NCBI RefSeq assembly: GCF_011682045.1
Contig: NZ_VVIW01000026.1
Coordinates: 1 to 64,000 of the forward strand
Direction: 5' to 3'
DNA length: 64,000 nt
From: Massilia aquatica
GTDB lineage: Bacteria > Pseudomonadota > Gammaproteobacteria > Burkholderiales > Burkholderiaceae_D
The notes below the pieces were generated by a model, which was not told where the DNA came from, ran no database searches, and saw only the letters and a list, made by a program, of their open reading frames with translations. The translations under genes and the position numbers were made by a program. Shown here piece after piece: positions 17,739-26,113 of this stretch. Within the stretch, counting starts at the first letter, position 1. The number at the start of each line of letters is the position of its first letter.

Positions 17739-18174
17739 TGTCGCGCAGGTACGATCCGCGCAAGCTTGCTCCGCTCTGGTCATCATCGAGTACAAGCACG
17801 CGGCAACCAGGTTGCAAATGATCGCTCGTCCAGTTGTGGATTTCGTCGTAGCGCGACCAACCGCTACGCTTCGGCGTGGTCCACGCCTCGTGCATATTTT
17901 TCGCGACAAACTCGAGTTGGCAACGATCGAACACTTCCCGCATCTGATCGCATGTCAGATAGTGGGACCAGGATGAACTGATCACGTACTGCGCAGCGAA
18001 CTCGCCGTGCAGCGCTGCCAGGTTTCGGCGCGCTTGCGCGCATAGCAGGCCGTCCCACAGTTCCGGCCAGTTGTCCAGATCACCGGATTTAAAGATGATC
18101 ATCACCTGGTAGCTTGTGAATTCCCGGCTGATCGCCAGTACGTCGTCGACGTCGAGGAAGATTATTGGTTTCAT
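17716..18174 (-). CDS. HAD-like phosphatase domain protein, 3' end possibly IS-derived
   Basis: A 152-residue HAD-superfamily-like protein: motif I FLDVDDVL near the N-terminus, motif II Ser in VISSSWSHY and a late acidic motif LVLDDDQ. The pattern resembles the stand-alone HAD domain seen in RNA-repair and unknown-function proteins. The ATG at 18174 gives the family-like MKPIIFLDVDD start; the frame is open further upstream (to 18291). Its last codons (RWMSS, stop at 17716) lie inside the putative IS right end, so the native C-terminus may have been replaced by the insertion. Confidence 0.65.
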   Translation of the reverse strand: MKPIIFLDVDDVLAISREFTSYQVMIIFKSGDLDNWPELWDGLLCAQARRNLAALHGEFAAQYVISSSWSHYLTCDQMREVFDRCQLEFVAKNMHEAWTTPKRSGWSRYDEIHNWTSDHLQPGCRVLVLDDDQSGASLRGSYLRDRGRWMSS

Positions 18175-18303
18175 GTACGATCTGATTAATCGGCAGCCAG
18201 CGTGTGCCAAACACAGATGGGTGCATTTGCTGTGATCGACCAACATAACACACGAGAACCGGCAACTTGGAAGTCGAATGTTACAACACATGAAAGGGAC
18301 TCA

Positions 18304-18810
18304 ATGAATACGGTCGATCTGCATGCCGCTATCGTGCCTGGCGAGGGCGCTGCGGGCTTTCAATTGGGAGTGCACCTGACGCAGGCGCGCTCCATCTTTG
18401 CGCGCGCGGTCCGTTGGGACAGCGCACACGGCGCCTTGCGCGAGGCTGTTGCGCAATGCGACGGCTGGCTGCAGGCGCCGGCGGCGTCGTACGGCGATCG
18501 ACAGGGAGCGTCGTTCTATTATCAACGCGGCGCAGTCGAACTGCATTTTAACGACCAGGGCATGCTGGCGACGATTGCACTTTTCAAAGGCTATGCGGGC
18601 GCCCTGTTCGGAAAAGTTCGCATTGGCGATGAACTGGCCGCCGTGACCGGGTTTTGCGACGTGATCTTCGACGAAGACGAAGACATGCATTACCCGAAAG
18701 ACAGCGCCATCACGGGCCTGGCCTTCGGCGCCGAATTCGAACCGCTGGCACGGGCGCCATCGCAGCGCATTTTCGGGATCTACATCTTCAGCCAGCCAGC
18801 GGCAGCGTGA
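18304..18810 (+). CDS. conserved hypothetical protein, immunity-protein-like appearance
   Basis: A 168-residue soluble protein, no signal peptide. It starts IVPGEGAAGFQLGVHL and later has FYYQRGAVELHFNDQGMLATIALFKGY and GKVRIGDELAAVTGFCDVIFDEDEDMHYP. The acidic, beta-rich layout with a GKVxIGDxL motif resembles orphan immunity-type proteins of polymorphic toxin systems, but no family is assigned. The start at 18304 follows AAAGGGA. The 3' end overlaps the convergent sensor-kinase gene by 23 bp. Confidence 0.6.
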   Translation: MNTVDLHAAIVPGEGAAGFQLGVHLTQARSIFARAVRWDSAHGALREAVAQCDGWLQAPAASYGDRQGASFYYQRGAVELHFNDQGMLATIALFKGYAGALFGKVRIGDELAAVTGFCDVIFDEDEDMHYPKDSAITGLAFGAEFEPLARAPSQRIFGIYIFSQPAAA

Positions 18811-20203
18811 TCTCGACCCGCAGCCCGCCGCCTTCACGGTTGCTGGCCTTGATGGCGCCGCGATGGGCGTCGACCACACGCTGCGCGATCGCCAGCCCCA
18901 GGCCATGCCCGTCAACGTTATTGCTGGTCGCGTTCGAGCGGAAGAATGGCTGGAAGATCGACGCCAGGTCGGCCTGTGCCACGCCCGGCCCGCGGTCGCA
19001 CACCGACAATTGCACCCGGTCGGCGTCGGCACTGACGCCGATCTCGATCACGCCGCCTTCGCCGCTATGCTTGATGGCGTTGCGGATCACGTTCTCCAGC
19101 GCGCTCCATAACAGGTCGGGCGCCCCGCGCACGGTGACAATCGCCTGACCCGACAGCGCAATGCGGCGCCCGCACTGCTCGGCCTCGAAGCGGGCGTCGG
19201 CCACGATGTCGTCGACCAGTTCCATGAATGCGATATCCTCGTAGCGCGGCAGCGCGTCCGGCACTTCCAGGCGCGACAAGGCCAGCAACTCTCCCACCAG
19301 CTTATCCATGCGCACGCTCTCGCGTTCGATGCGCTCCAGGGACGCGCGGATCTTGTCCGGCTGCTGGTGCGCCAGGCCGATGGCGGCCTGCAAGCGGGCC
19401 AGCGGCGAGCGCAGTTCGTGCGAGACGTCGTGCAGCAGGCGGCGCTGGCCGTCCATCAGGGTGCGCAACTGGCCGCTCATGCGGTCGAAATCGCGCCCCA
19501 GGTCATTGAGTTCATCGCCGCGCACCCCTTTGACTTCCGCAAAGCGCGGCGACAGGTCGCCGCCGGCGGCCGCTTCGAACGCGCCGCGCAAGGCCCGGAT
19601 CGGGCGCGAAAAATACCACGCCAGCAGCGCCGCGAACAGCAGGCTGGCCAGCGTCGCGCCGGTCATGGTGATATACGGCAGCAGCTCCCGGTTCGGCGGC
19701 GACCGGCGCTGCCCACCCGGACGCGGGCCCGGGCCGAAGCCCTCCGGCGCCATCTGGCGCGGCCCCGCACCACCCGGTCCGCGCTGGTCCAGCCAGCGCA
19801 CGAATACCAGGAAGCGCTCGCCGTCCGGCGCCGTCAGGGTGCGCACCACGTTCAGGCGAGCCGGATGCGCCAGCATGCGTTCGGCCTGGGCGCGCAGTGC
19901 GGGCGTTACGGTCCGTCCCAGCATCTCGCGCCCGTTCGCATCGATGACGAACATGCTGTGGCGCGTGGTGCCGCCCACCAGTTCGCGCAGCGCCGCGCTG
20001 CCGCCATGTTTGAGCGTGGCGGCCGCGCTGTCGATCATGAATTCGGCCGCTGGCCCGCTATCGATGCCGGTCGCGCGCGGCGAGTCGCCCGCCGCCTGCG
20101 TGCGCGCCTGGTCGCGCAGCCAGAAGACGGTACCCACGCCGATCGTCGCCGCCAGTTGCGCCAGCAGGATCGATAGAAAGAACTTCCAGAACAGGCGGCC
20201 CAT
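18788..20203 (-). CDS. cpxA: sensor histidine kinase, CpxA-like
   Basis: A 471-residue inner-membrane kinase: TM1 (about 5-27), a periplasmic sensor domain (about 30-170) with a Gly/Pro/Arg-rich tract (RGPGGAGPRQMAPEGFGPGPR, read in parts), TM2 (about 180-200), HAMP, HisKA with HDVSHELRSPLARLQ, and a HATPase domain with N-box NVIRNAIKHS, CDRGPGV and GHGLGLAIAQ. The start at 20203 lies 8 bp after the response-regulator stop. It should phosphorylate the adjacent CpxR-like regulator in response to envelope stress. The frame is open further upstream but without kinase homology. Confidence 0.88.
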   Translation of the reverse strand: MGRLFWKFFLSILLAQLAATIGVGTVFWLRDQARTQAAGDSPRATGIDSGPAAEFMIDSAAATLKHGGSAALRELVGGTTRHSMFVIDANGREMLGRTVTPALRAQAERMLAHPARLNVVRTLTAPDGERFLVFVRWLDQRGPGGAGPRQMAPEGFGPGPRPGGQRRSPPNRELLPYITMTGATLASLLFAALLAWYFSRPIRALRGAFEAAAGGDLSPRFAEVKGVRGDELNDLGRDFDRMSGQLRTLMDGQRRLLHDVSHELRSPLARLQAAIGLAHQQPDKIRASLERIERESVRMDKLVGELLALSRLEVPDALPRYEDIAFMELVDDIVADARFEAEQCGRRIALSGQAIVTVRGAPDLLWSALENVIRNAIKHSGEGGVIEIGVSADADRVQLSVCDRGPGVAQADLASIFQPFFRSNATSNNVDGHGLGLAIAQRVVDAHRGAIKASNREGGGLRVEITLPLAG

Positions 20204-20211
20204 ACCCGGGC

Positions 20212-20898
20212 CTAGTCGCGAATGAGCTGGTAACCGAGGCGGTACACGGTTTGCAGGCAGGAGCGGCCGTCGGCCAGGGTGCCGAGCTTGTGCCGAAGGC
20301 TGCTCAGGTGGACGTCGATATTGCGGTCGAAACGCGCCATCGGCCGTCCCAGGCCTTGTTCGGACAGGTCGTTTTTGCTGACCGGGCGCCCCGCGTTGCG
20401 CGCCAGGACTTCGAGCAGGTTGAATTCGGTGCTGGTCAGTTCCAGCGCGGCGCCGTCCCAGCTGGCGCGGCGCTGGGCCGGCTGCATCGACAGCTTGCCG
20501 ACGTTGATGGTGACGCCGTCGCCATCGCCGCGCGGGGCGTTGGTGCGGCGCAGGATGGCGCGGATGCGCGCAGTCAGTTCGCGCGGGGTGCATGGCTTGG
20601 TCACGTAATCGTCCGCGCCCAGTTCCAGGCCGAGAATGCGGTCGGTGTCGTCGCCGCGCCCGGTCAGCATGAGCACCGGCATGTGGCTGCGGGCACGGAT
20701 GCGGCGCAGCGTCTCGAGGCCATTCATATGCGGCATCATCACGTCGAGCACCGCGATGGCGCTGCTGCCGGACAGCGCCTCGCGCGCGCCGGCCTCGCCG
20801 TCATGCGCGCAGCTGACGCGAAATCCTTCCTGCTCCAGGTATTCGCGGAACATACCGACGAGTTCAACGTCGTCATCGATTAAGAGCACTTGGTTCAT
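20212..20898 (-). CDS. cpxR: response regulator, CpxR-like (OmpR family)
   Basis: A 228-residue regulator: receiver domain (about 1-120) with the acidic pocket DDD, phosphoacceptor Asp52 (AVLDVMMP), Thr in MLTGRG and Lys in TKP, then an OmpR-type winged helix (about 130-227; LELTSTEFNLLEVLARN, RFDRNIDVHLSSLRHKL, TVYRLGYQL). The ATG at 20898 gives the correct MNQVLLIDDD start. It is followed after 8 bp by its kinase. CpxR-type boxes lie 52-87 bp upstream, so it is probably autoregulated and also drives the divergent CpxP-like gene. Confidence 0.9.
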   Translation of the reverse strand: MNQVLLIDDDVELVGMFREYLEQEGFRVSCAHDGEAGAREALSGSSAIAVLDVMMPHMNGLETLRRIRARSHMPVLMLTGRGDDTDRILGLELGADDYVTKPCTPRELTARIRAILRRTNAPRGDGDGVTINVGKLSMQPAQRRASWDGAALELTSTEFNLLEVLARNAGRPVSKNDLSEQGLGRPMARFDRNIDVHLSSLRHKLGTLADGRSCLQTVYRLGYQLIRD

Positions 20899-20949
20899 GC
20901 AGCCATCATAGCAAAGCGGGGCGCCACGGTCACCGGCGGGGGCAAGGCC

Positions 20950-20985
20950 TTTACCCGCTTTTACAAGTCCCTGACACCGTTTTAC
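20950..20985. promoter_or_regulatory. CpxR-type binding boxes in divergent promoter
   Basis: On the plus strand TTTAC-N5-TTTAC occupies 20950-20964; on the minus strand it is GTAAA-N5-GTAAA, the enterobacterial CpxR consensus. A further TTTAC at 20981-20985 is preceded at the same 5-bp spacing by the degenerate half CTGAC (20971-20975). The four half-sites start at 20950, 20960, 20971 and 20981, one helical turn apart, as expected for two dimers on one face. Confidence 0.75.
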
Positions 20986-21036
20986 ATATCGTCCTCGCAC
21001 AATGGACTCCTTCGTAACCCACCGACAGGAACCACC

Positions 21037-21504
21037 ATGAAACACCTTCATCTTCGCGCACTTGCCCTCCTGTTAAGCAGCTCCTGTCTGGGCGCGATTG
21101 CCGCACCGGGGGAGGGGCACATGCCGCCTCCGGGTCCGCCGATCGGCGCCCATGGCCCGCACCAGCACGGACCGGGCTTCGCCCACGGCGTCGACCTGAG
21201 CGACGCCCAGGAAGACAAGGTCTTCGCCATCATGCATGCACAGGAACCGAAGCGGCGCGAGTACACCCGCGCCTTGCAGGGTGCGCACGAGTCATTGCGC
21301 GCCCTGGGCGGCGCCGAGCAGTTCGACGATGCGAAGGCGGCGTCGCTGGCGCAGGCGGCCGGCACGGCGCTGACCGCACTGACCCTGCTGGAGGCGCGCA
21401 CCGACGCCCAGTTGCGCGCCGTACTCACGCCGGAGCAGCGCAAGCAGTCGCTGGACAATCGTCCACGCCGCGAGCAGCGCCGGGCCGGTCGGCACGCTGA
21501 TTGA
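21037..21504 (+). CDS. periplasmic Spy/CpxP-like protein
   Basis: A 155-residue protein with a signal peptide (about 1-23, ending IAAPG), a His/Pro/Gly-rich segment (HMPPPGPPIGAHGPHQHGPG, possibly metal-binding), and an alpha-helical Spy/CpxP body with two LTxxQ-like motifs, LSDAQEDK and LTPEQRK. CpxP-type proteins inhibit the CpxA sensor, and Spy is a periplasmic chaperone. Divergent from the CpxR/CpxA-like genes with CpxR-type boxes between, it is very likely their regulon member and feedback inhibitor. Confidence 0.82.
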   Translation: MKHLHLRALALLLSSSCLGAIAAPGEGHMPPPGPPIGAHGPHQHGPGFAHGVDLSDAQEDKVFAIMHAQEPKRREYTRALQGAHESLRALGGAEQFDDAKAASLAQAAGTALTALTLLEARTDAQLRAVLTPEQRKQSLDNRPRREQRRAGRHAD

Positions 21505-21599
21505 CGCCAGCTGGCGCCGGGGCTGCGTGGCCACGCTGACAGTAGGGGTTTCCCTCTAAAGCTGCACGGCAGGCCGGGAAATCGTCTTACAATCGAAAA

Positions 21600-22406
21600 A
21601 TGACGACACCGATCCTGCATTTCTCACACGGTAACAGCTTCCCGGCCGGCAGCTACGCCAAGTTCCTCGACCAGCTGCGCATGGACTTCGATATCCGCGC
21701 GGTCGACATGTACGGCCACGATCCGGCCTATCCGGTCAGCGACGGCTGGCCCAAGCTGGTCGAGCACCTGATCGCCGCGCTCGAGAGCTACGGCGAGCCG
21801 GCGATCCTGGTCGGCCACTCGCTGGGCGGCATGTTGAGCATGATGGCGGCGCGCGAGCGTCCGGACCTGGTGCGCTGCGTGGTCATGCTCGATTCGCCCG
21901 TGGTGGCGGGGTGGCGCGCCATGCTGCTGCGGGTGGCGAAGAAGAAGCAGAGCTGGAGCGACTACTTCTCGCCGGCCCGCCTGTCGCGCCGGCGCCGCAA
22001 TGTGTGGCCGAGCGTGCAGGCGGCCTACGACCATTTCATCTCCAAGCCGGTGTTCGCCAGCTGGGCGCCCGGCGTGCTGCACGACTACCTGGAACACGGT
22101 CTGGAGCCGCACCCGGACGGCGTGCAGCTGCGTTTTTCGCGCGAGGTGGAAACCGAAATTTACCGCGGCCTGCCGCACCACCTGGGCAGCTTGATGGACA
22201 AAGGCTACCCGGTGCCGATCGGCTTCATCGCCGGCACGGAATCGGTGGAGCTGCGCCAGGCCGGCCTGGACGCCACGCGCAAGCTGGTGGGCGATAATTT
22301 TGCCGAGATCCCCGGCGGCCATCTGTTCCCGATGGAGTCGCCCGAGCTGGCGGGGCGCCTGACGCGCGAGATGATCGCCCGCTTGCTGGCGCAGCGCCGG
22401 GGATAA
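21600..22406 (+). CDS. alpha/beta hydrolase
   Basis: A 268-residue cytosolic alpha/beta hydrolase: HGNSFPAGSY oxyanion region, nucleophile elbow GHSLGG, and C-terminal catalytic His in GGHLFPME. It resembles the serine hydrolases annotated as MhpC-like or lysophospholipase-like; the substrate is unknown. It lies 81 bp upstream of dcd in the same direction, separated by a stem-loop. Confidence 0.82.
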   Translation: MTTPILHFSHGNSFPAGSYAKFLDQLRMDFDIRAVDMYGHDPAYPVSDGWPKLVEHLIAALESYGEPAILVGHSLGGMLSMMAARERPDLVRCVVMLDSPVVAGWRAMLLRVAKKKQSWSDYFSPARLSRRRRNVWPSVQAAYDHFISKPVFASWAPGVLHDYLEHGLEPHPDGVQLRFSREVETEIYRGLPHHLGSLMDKGYPVPIGFIAGTESVELRQAGLDATRKLVGDNFAEIPGGHLFPMESPELAGRLTREMIARLLAQRRG

Positions 22407-22429
22407 GCGCTCGGCCAGGGCCGCAGCCA

Positions 22430-22462
22430 GGGGATTTTCGCGTAAAATCGCGGGAAATCCCC
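22430..22462 (+). other. stem-loop upstream of dcd
   Basis: GGGGATTT (22430-22437) pairs with AAATCCCC (22455-22462), and an inner CGCG/CGCG pair encloses a TAAAAT loop. There is no T-run, so it is not a classical terminator. It could be an operator, an RNA structure in the dcd leader, or a weak transcription stop after the hydrolase gene. Confidence 0.4.
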
Positions 22463-22487
22463 TATCCTTTCTTCTGGAACGACACGT

Positions 22488-23057
22488 ATGAGCATTAAAT
22501 CCGATAAATGGATCCGCAAGATGGCGGCCGACACGGGCATGATCGAGCCTTTTGAACCGGGCCAGATCAAGGAGCACGACGGCCAGCGCATCGTTTCGTA
22601 CGGTACCTCGAGCTACGGCTACGATATCCGCTGCGCCGACGAGTTCAAGCTGTTCACCAATATTAATACCACCATCGTCGACCCGAAGAACTTCGACGAG
22701 AACAATTTCGTCGACGTCTCCGGCAAGGGCTTCTGCATCATTCCGCCCAATTCGTTCGCGCTGGCGCGCACCGTGGAGTACTTCCGCATCCCGCGCAACG
22801 TGCTTACCATCTGCCTGGGCAAGTCGACCTACGCGCGCTGCGGCATCATCGTCAACGTCACCCCGTTCGAGCCGGAATGGGAAGGCTTCGTGACGCTGGA
22901 GTTTTCCAATACCACGCCGCTGCCGGCCAAGATCTACGCCAACGAAGGCGTGGCGCAGGTGCTGTTCTTCGAGTCCGACGAAGTGTGCGAAGTGTCATAC
23001 AAGGACCGTGGCGGCAAATACCAGGGCCAGGTCGGCGTGACCCTGCCGAAAGCCTGA
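22488..23057 (+). CDS. dcd: dCTP deaminase
   Basis: A 189-residue dCTP deaminase, the usual length: N-terminal [38 protein letters not shown], the catalytic region [23 protein letters not shown] and the C-terminal DRGGKYQGQ nucleotide-binding loop. It converts dCTP to dUTP, the precursor of dUMP for thymidylate synthase. folA and thyA lie in the same 20 kb. It is followed by a strong bidirectional terminator. Confidence 0.96.
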   Translation: MSIKSDKWIRKMAADTGMIEPFEPGQIKEHDGQRIVSYGTSSYGYDIRCADEFKLFTNINTTIVDPKNFDENNFVDVSGKGFCIIPPNSFALARTVEYFRIPRNVLTICLGKSTYARCGIIVNVTPFEPEWEGFVTLEFSNTTPLPAKIYANEGVAQVLFFESDEVCEVSYKDRGGKYQGQVGVTLPKA

Positions 23058-23083
23058 GCATGGCGTAACAAGCCGCATGCATG

Positions 23084-23111
23084 AAAAAAGGAACCCGCGG
23101 GTTCCTTTTTT
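23084..23111. terminator. bidirectional rho-independent terminator between dcd and decarboxylase
   Basis: A perfect palindrome: GGAACCCGCGGGTTCC (23090-23105) flanked by A6 on the left (23084-23089) and T6 on the right (23106-23111). It can terminate transcription from both convergent genes. Confidence 0.93.
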
Positions 23112-23151
23112 GTTACGGACAGGGGGCGCCGGCGCCCCCTGAAGGCGATGC

Positions 23152-25404
23152 TTACTGGCGCACGCAGTCGACAAAATAACCGCGCTTGCCGTCCACTTCG
23201 CGCTTGACCAGGCCGTGCACGTCGGTCTCGAAGCCGGGGAAGCGCTCGTTGAAGTCGCGCGCGAAGCGCAGGTAGTCGACGATGGTCTTGTTGAAACGCT
23301 CGCCCGGGATCAGGAGCGGAATGCCCGGCGGGTAAGGCGTCAGCAGAATCGCCGTGATGCGGCCTTCCAGTTCCTCGATCGCGACGCGGTCGATTTCGCG
23401 GTGCGCCATCTTGGCAAAGGCGTCGGACGGCTTCATCGCCGGGATCATGTCGGACAAATACATCTCGGTGGTCAGGCGCGCCACGTCGTACGTCTTGTAG
23501 AAGTCGTGGATCTGCTGGCACAGGTCGCGCAGGCCCATCGCTTCGTAGCGCGGATTGGCCGCCGCGAACTCCGGCAGGATGCGCCACATCGGCTGGTTCT
23601 TGTCGTAGTCGTCCTTGAACTGCTGCAGCGCCGTAACCAGCGTGTTCCAGCGGCCCTTGGTGATCCCGATGGTGAACATGATGAAGAACGAGTACAGCCC
23701 GCACTTCTCGATGATCACGCCGTGTTCGGCCAGGTACTTGGTGACGATCGACGCAGGAATGCCGGACTCGCCAAACACGCCGTCGAGCGACAGGCCAGGA
23801 GTGACCACGGTGGCCTTGATCGGGTCGAGCATGTTGAAGCCGGGGGCAAGGTTGCCGAAACCGTGCCAGTCGTCTTCGGCGCGGATCATCCAGTCGTCCT
23901 GGGTGCCGATGCCTTCTTCCGAGAAGGTGTCCGGGCCCCAGACCTGGAACCACCAGTCGTTGCCGAATTCGGCGTCGACTTTTTTCATGGCGCGGCGGAA
24001 GTCGAGCGCTTCGAAGATCGATTCTTCGACCAGCGCGGTGCCGCCCGGCGCTTCCATCATGGCTGCGGCGACGTCGCACGAGGCGATGATCGAATACTGG
24101 GGCGAGGTCGAGGTGTGCATCAGGTAGGCCTCGTTGAAGGCATCCTGGTCCAGCTTGACCGTTTCCGACTCGCGCACCAGTACTTGCGAAGCCTGCGACA
24201 GGCCCGCGAGCAGCTTGTGGGTCGACTGGGTCGAGAAGATCATCGACTCCTTGGCGCGCGGACGGTCCTTGCCGATCGCGTGCATGTTCTTGTAGAAGTC
24301 GTGGAAGGTCGCATGCGGCAGCCACGCTTCGTCGAAGTGCAGGGTGTCGATCTTACCGTCCAACATTTCGCGCAAGGTCTCGACGTTGTACACCACGCCG
24401 TCGTAGGTCGACTGGGTGATGGTCAGGATGCGCGGCTTCTTGTTGACGGCCTGGCGCGCGAACGGATTGGCTTCGATCTTGCGGGCGATCGATTCGGGTG
24501 TGAATTCTTCCAGCGGAATCGGGCCGATGATGCCGAGGTGGTTCCGGGTCGGCATCAGGAACACCGGAATCGCGCCGCACATGATGATCGAGTGCAGGAT
24601 CGACTTGTGGCAGTTGCGGTCGACCACGACGATGTCGCCCGGGGCGACGGTCGAGTGCCACACCATCTTGTTCGAGGTCGAGGTGCCGTTGGTGACGAAG
24701 TAGCAGTGGTCGGCGTTGAAGATGCGCGCGGCGTTGCGCTCGGACTTGGCGACCGGGCCGGTGTGGTCGAGCAGCTGGCCGAGTTCTTCGACGGCGTTGC
24801 AGACGTCGGCGCGCAGCATGTTCTCGCCGAAGAACTGGTGGAACATCTGGCCGATCGGCGACTTGAGAAAAGCCACGCCGCCCGAGTGGCCGGGGCAGTG
24901 CCAGGAGTAGGAACCATCGTTGGCATAGTTGACCAGCGCGCGGAAAAACGGCGGCGCCAGGCCGTCCAGATAGGACTTGGCTTCGCGGATGATGTGGCGC
25001 GCCACGAATTCGGGCGTGTCCTCGAACATGTGGATGAAGCCGTGCAGTTCGCGCAGGATGTCGTTCGGGATGTGGCGCGAGGTGCGCGTTTCGCCGTAGA
25101 TGTAGATCGGGATGTCCGAATTCTTGTGGCGGATTTCCTTGACGAAGGCGCGCAGCGCGATCAGGGCCGAATCGGTGTCTTCGATCGATCCGGTGCCGAA
25201 TTCCTCGTCATCGATCGAGAGCACGAAGGCCGAGGCGCGCGACTGCTGCTGCGCGAACTGCGACAGGTCGCCGTAGCTGGTCACGCCAAGCACCTCCATG
25301 CCCTCTTTTTCCATCGCCTCGGCGAGCGCGCGGATACCGAGCCCGGAGGTGTTCTCGGAACGAAAATCCTCGTCGATAATGACGATTGGGAAACGAAATT
25401 TCAT
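23152..25404 (-). CDS. Arg/Lys/Orn decarboxylase, fold-type I PLP enzyme
   Basis: A 750-residue decarboxylase: an N-terminal receiver-like wing domain (about 1-130; FPIVIIDEDFRSENTSG), the PLP-binding major domain with SYSWHCPGHSGG, HFDEAWLPHATFHDFY and the PLP Lys at about 397 (STQSTHKLLAG), and the C-terminal domain (about 600-750; TPYPPGIPLLIPGERF). The family removes the carboxyl group of arginine, lysine or ornithine for acid resistance or polyamine synthesis. The substrate cannot be decided from sequence alone. The ATG at 25404 is chosen for the family N-terminus. Confidence 0.92.
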   Translation of the reverse strand: MKFRFPIVIIDEDFRSENTSGLGIRALAEAMEKEGMEVLGVTSYGDLSQFAQQQSRASAFVLSIDDEEFGTGSIEDTDSALIALRAFVKEIRHKNSDIPIYIYGETRTSRHIPNDILRELHGFIHMFEDTPEFVARHIIREAKSYLDGLAPPFFRALVNYANDGSYSWHCPGHSGGVAFLKSPIGQMFHQFFGENMLRADVCNAVEELGQLLDHTGPVAKSERNAARIFNADHCYFVTNGTSTSNKMVWHSTVAPGDIVVVDRNCHKSILHSIIMCGAIPVFLMPTRNHLGIIGPIPLEEFTPESIARKIEANPFARQAVNKKPRILTITQSTYDGVVYNVETLREMLDGKIDTLHFDEAWLPHATFHDFYKNMHAIGKDRPRAKESMIFSTQSTHKLLAGLSQASQVLVRESETVKLDQDAFNEAYLMHTSTSPQYSIIASCDVAAAMMEAPGGTALVEESIFEALDFRRAMKKVDAEFGNDWWFQVWGPDTFSEEGIGTQDDWMIRAEDDWHGFGNLAPGFNMLDPIKATVVTPGLSLDGVFGESGIPASIVTKYLAEHGVIIEKCGLYSFFIMFTIGITKGRWNTLVTALQQFKDDYDKNQPMWRILPEFAAANPRYEAMGLRDLCQQIHDFYKTYDVARLTTEMYLSDMIPAMKPSDAFAKMAHREIDRVAIEELEGRITAILLTPYPPGIPLLIPGERFNKTIVDYLRFARDFNERFPGFETDVHGLVKREVDGKRGYFVDCVRQ

Positions 25405-25549
25405 GGACAGCTCCAAAGCGAAGCGCCGTGAGGATGTCCACGCCTGTGCGGGACGCCGCTCACGGCACCGGTCAAAAAAAGAAGAAGCGGATTTTCGCAG
25501 AAATGGCGGCAATCCGGTGAAAAAACTTTTGCTAGATTAACTACAAGCG

Positions 25550-25574
25550 GGCCGTAGTGTCGCACACTATGGCC
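25550..25574. promoter_or_regulatory. palindrome between folA and decarboxylase genes
   Basis: GGCCGTAGTGT (25550-25560) and ACACTATGGCC (25564-25574) are inverted repeats of 11 bp with one mismatch and a 3-bp centre. It lies 146 bp upstream of the decarboxylase start and 54 bp past the folA stop. It could be an operator for the decarboxylase or a structure ending folA transcription; there is no T-run. Confidence 0.4.
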
Positions 25575-25627
25575 GCCATGGTGGCGGCGCCGCGAACGCG
25601 TGCGTACCAACGGGCCGCCAGGCCCCC

Positions 25628-26113
25628 TTAAACCGCTTTTGTATACGTCACGAAGGCGTAGTCGAAGCCGTTGGCATCCGAGCGGTGCGCTTCGCGCGCG
25701 CTCTCGGTCCATTCCGCCGGATCGAGTGGCGGGAAGAACGCGTCGCAATCGAAGGTGGCCGCGATCTCGGTGACGATCACGGTCTGCGCCAGCGCCAGGG
25801 TCTGCGCGTAAATCTGGGCGCCGCCGATCACGAAGGCCGGCGCAGCGTCCGCCAGCGCAATCGCGTGCGGCACCGACAAGGCGCGTTCGACGCCCTCGCG
25901 CTGCCAGTCCATATCGGTGGTGACGACGATATTGCGCCGGTTCGGCAGCGGGCGGCCGATCGAGTCGAAGGTCTTGCGGCCCATGATGATCGGGTGGCCC
26001 GTGGTCAGGCGCTTGAAGTGCGCCAGGTCTTCCGGCAGGCGCCAGGGCAGGGTGTTGTCGATGCCGATGCCGCGCGCGGCGTCCATCGCGACGATGAGAG
26101 TCAGTGTGCTCAT
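25628..26113 (-). CDS. folA: dihydrofolate reductase
   Basis: A 161-residue DHFR: N-terminal LTLIVAMDAARGIGIDNTLPW (in parts), LPEDLAHFKRLT with the substrate-binding acid, IIMGRKTFDSIGRPLPNRRNIVVT, and FVIGGAQIYA. It regenerates tetrahydrofolate after the thymidylate synthase reaction. The ATG at 26113 gives the normal start; the frame is open upstream to 26254. thyA is on the same strand about 15 kb upstream, separated by the duplicated carAB-MCP cassettes. Confidence 0.95.
   Translation of the reverse strand: MSTLTLIVAMDAARGIGIDNTLPWRLPEDLAHFKRLTTGHPIIMGRKTFDSIGRPLPNRRNIVVTTDMDWQREGVERALSVPHAIALADAAPAFVIGGAQIYAQTLALAQTVIVTEIAATFDCDAFFPPLDPAEWTESAREAHRSDANGFDYAFVTYTKAV

Noticed and set aside
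23215-25431. 738-codon open frame on the plus strand opposite the decarboxylase gene
   Set aside because: Antisense shadow of a GC-rich gene; translation is low-complexity (Val/Arg/His/Asp/Gly) with no family motifs, while the minus strand encodes a full decarboxylase.
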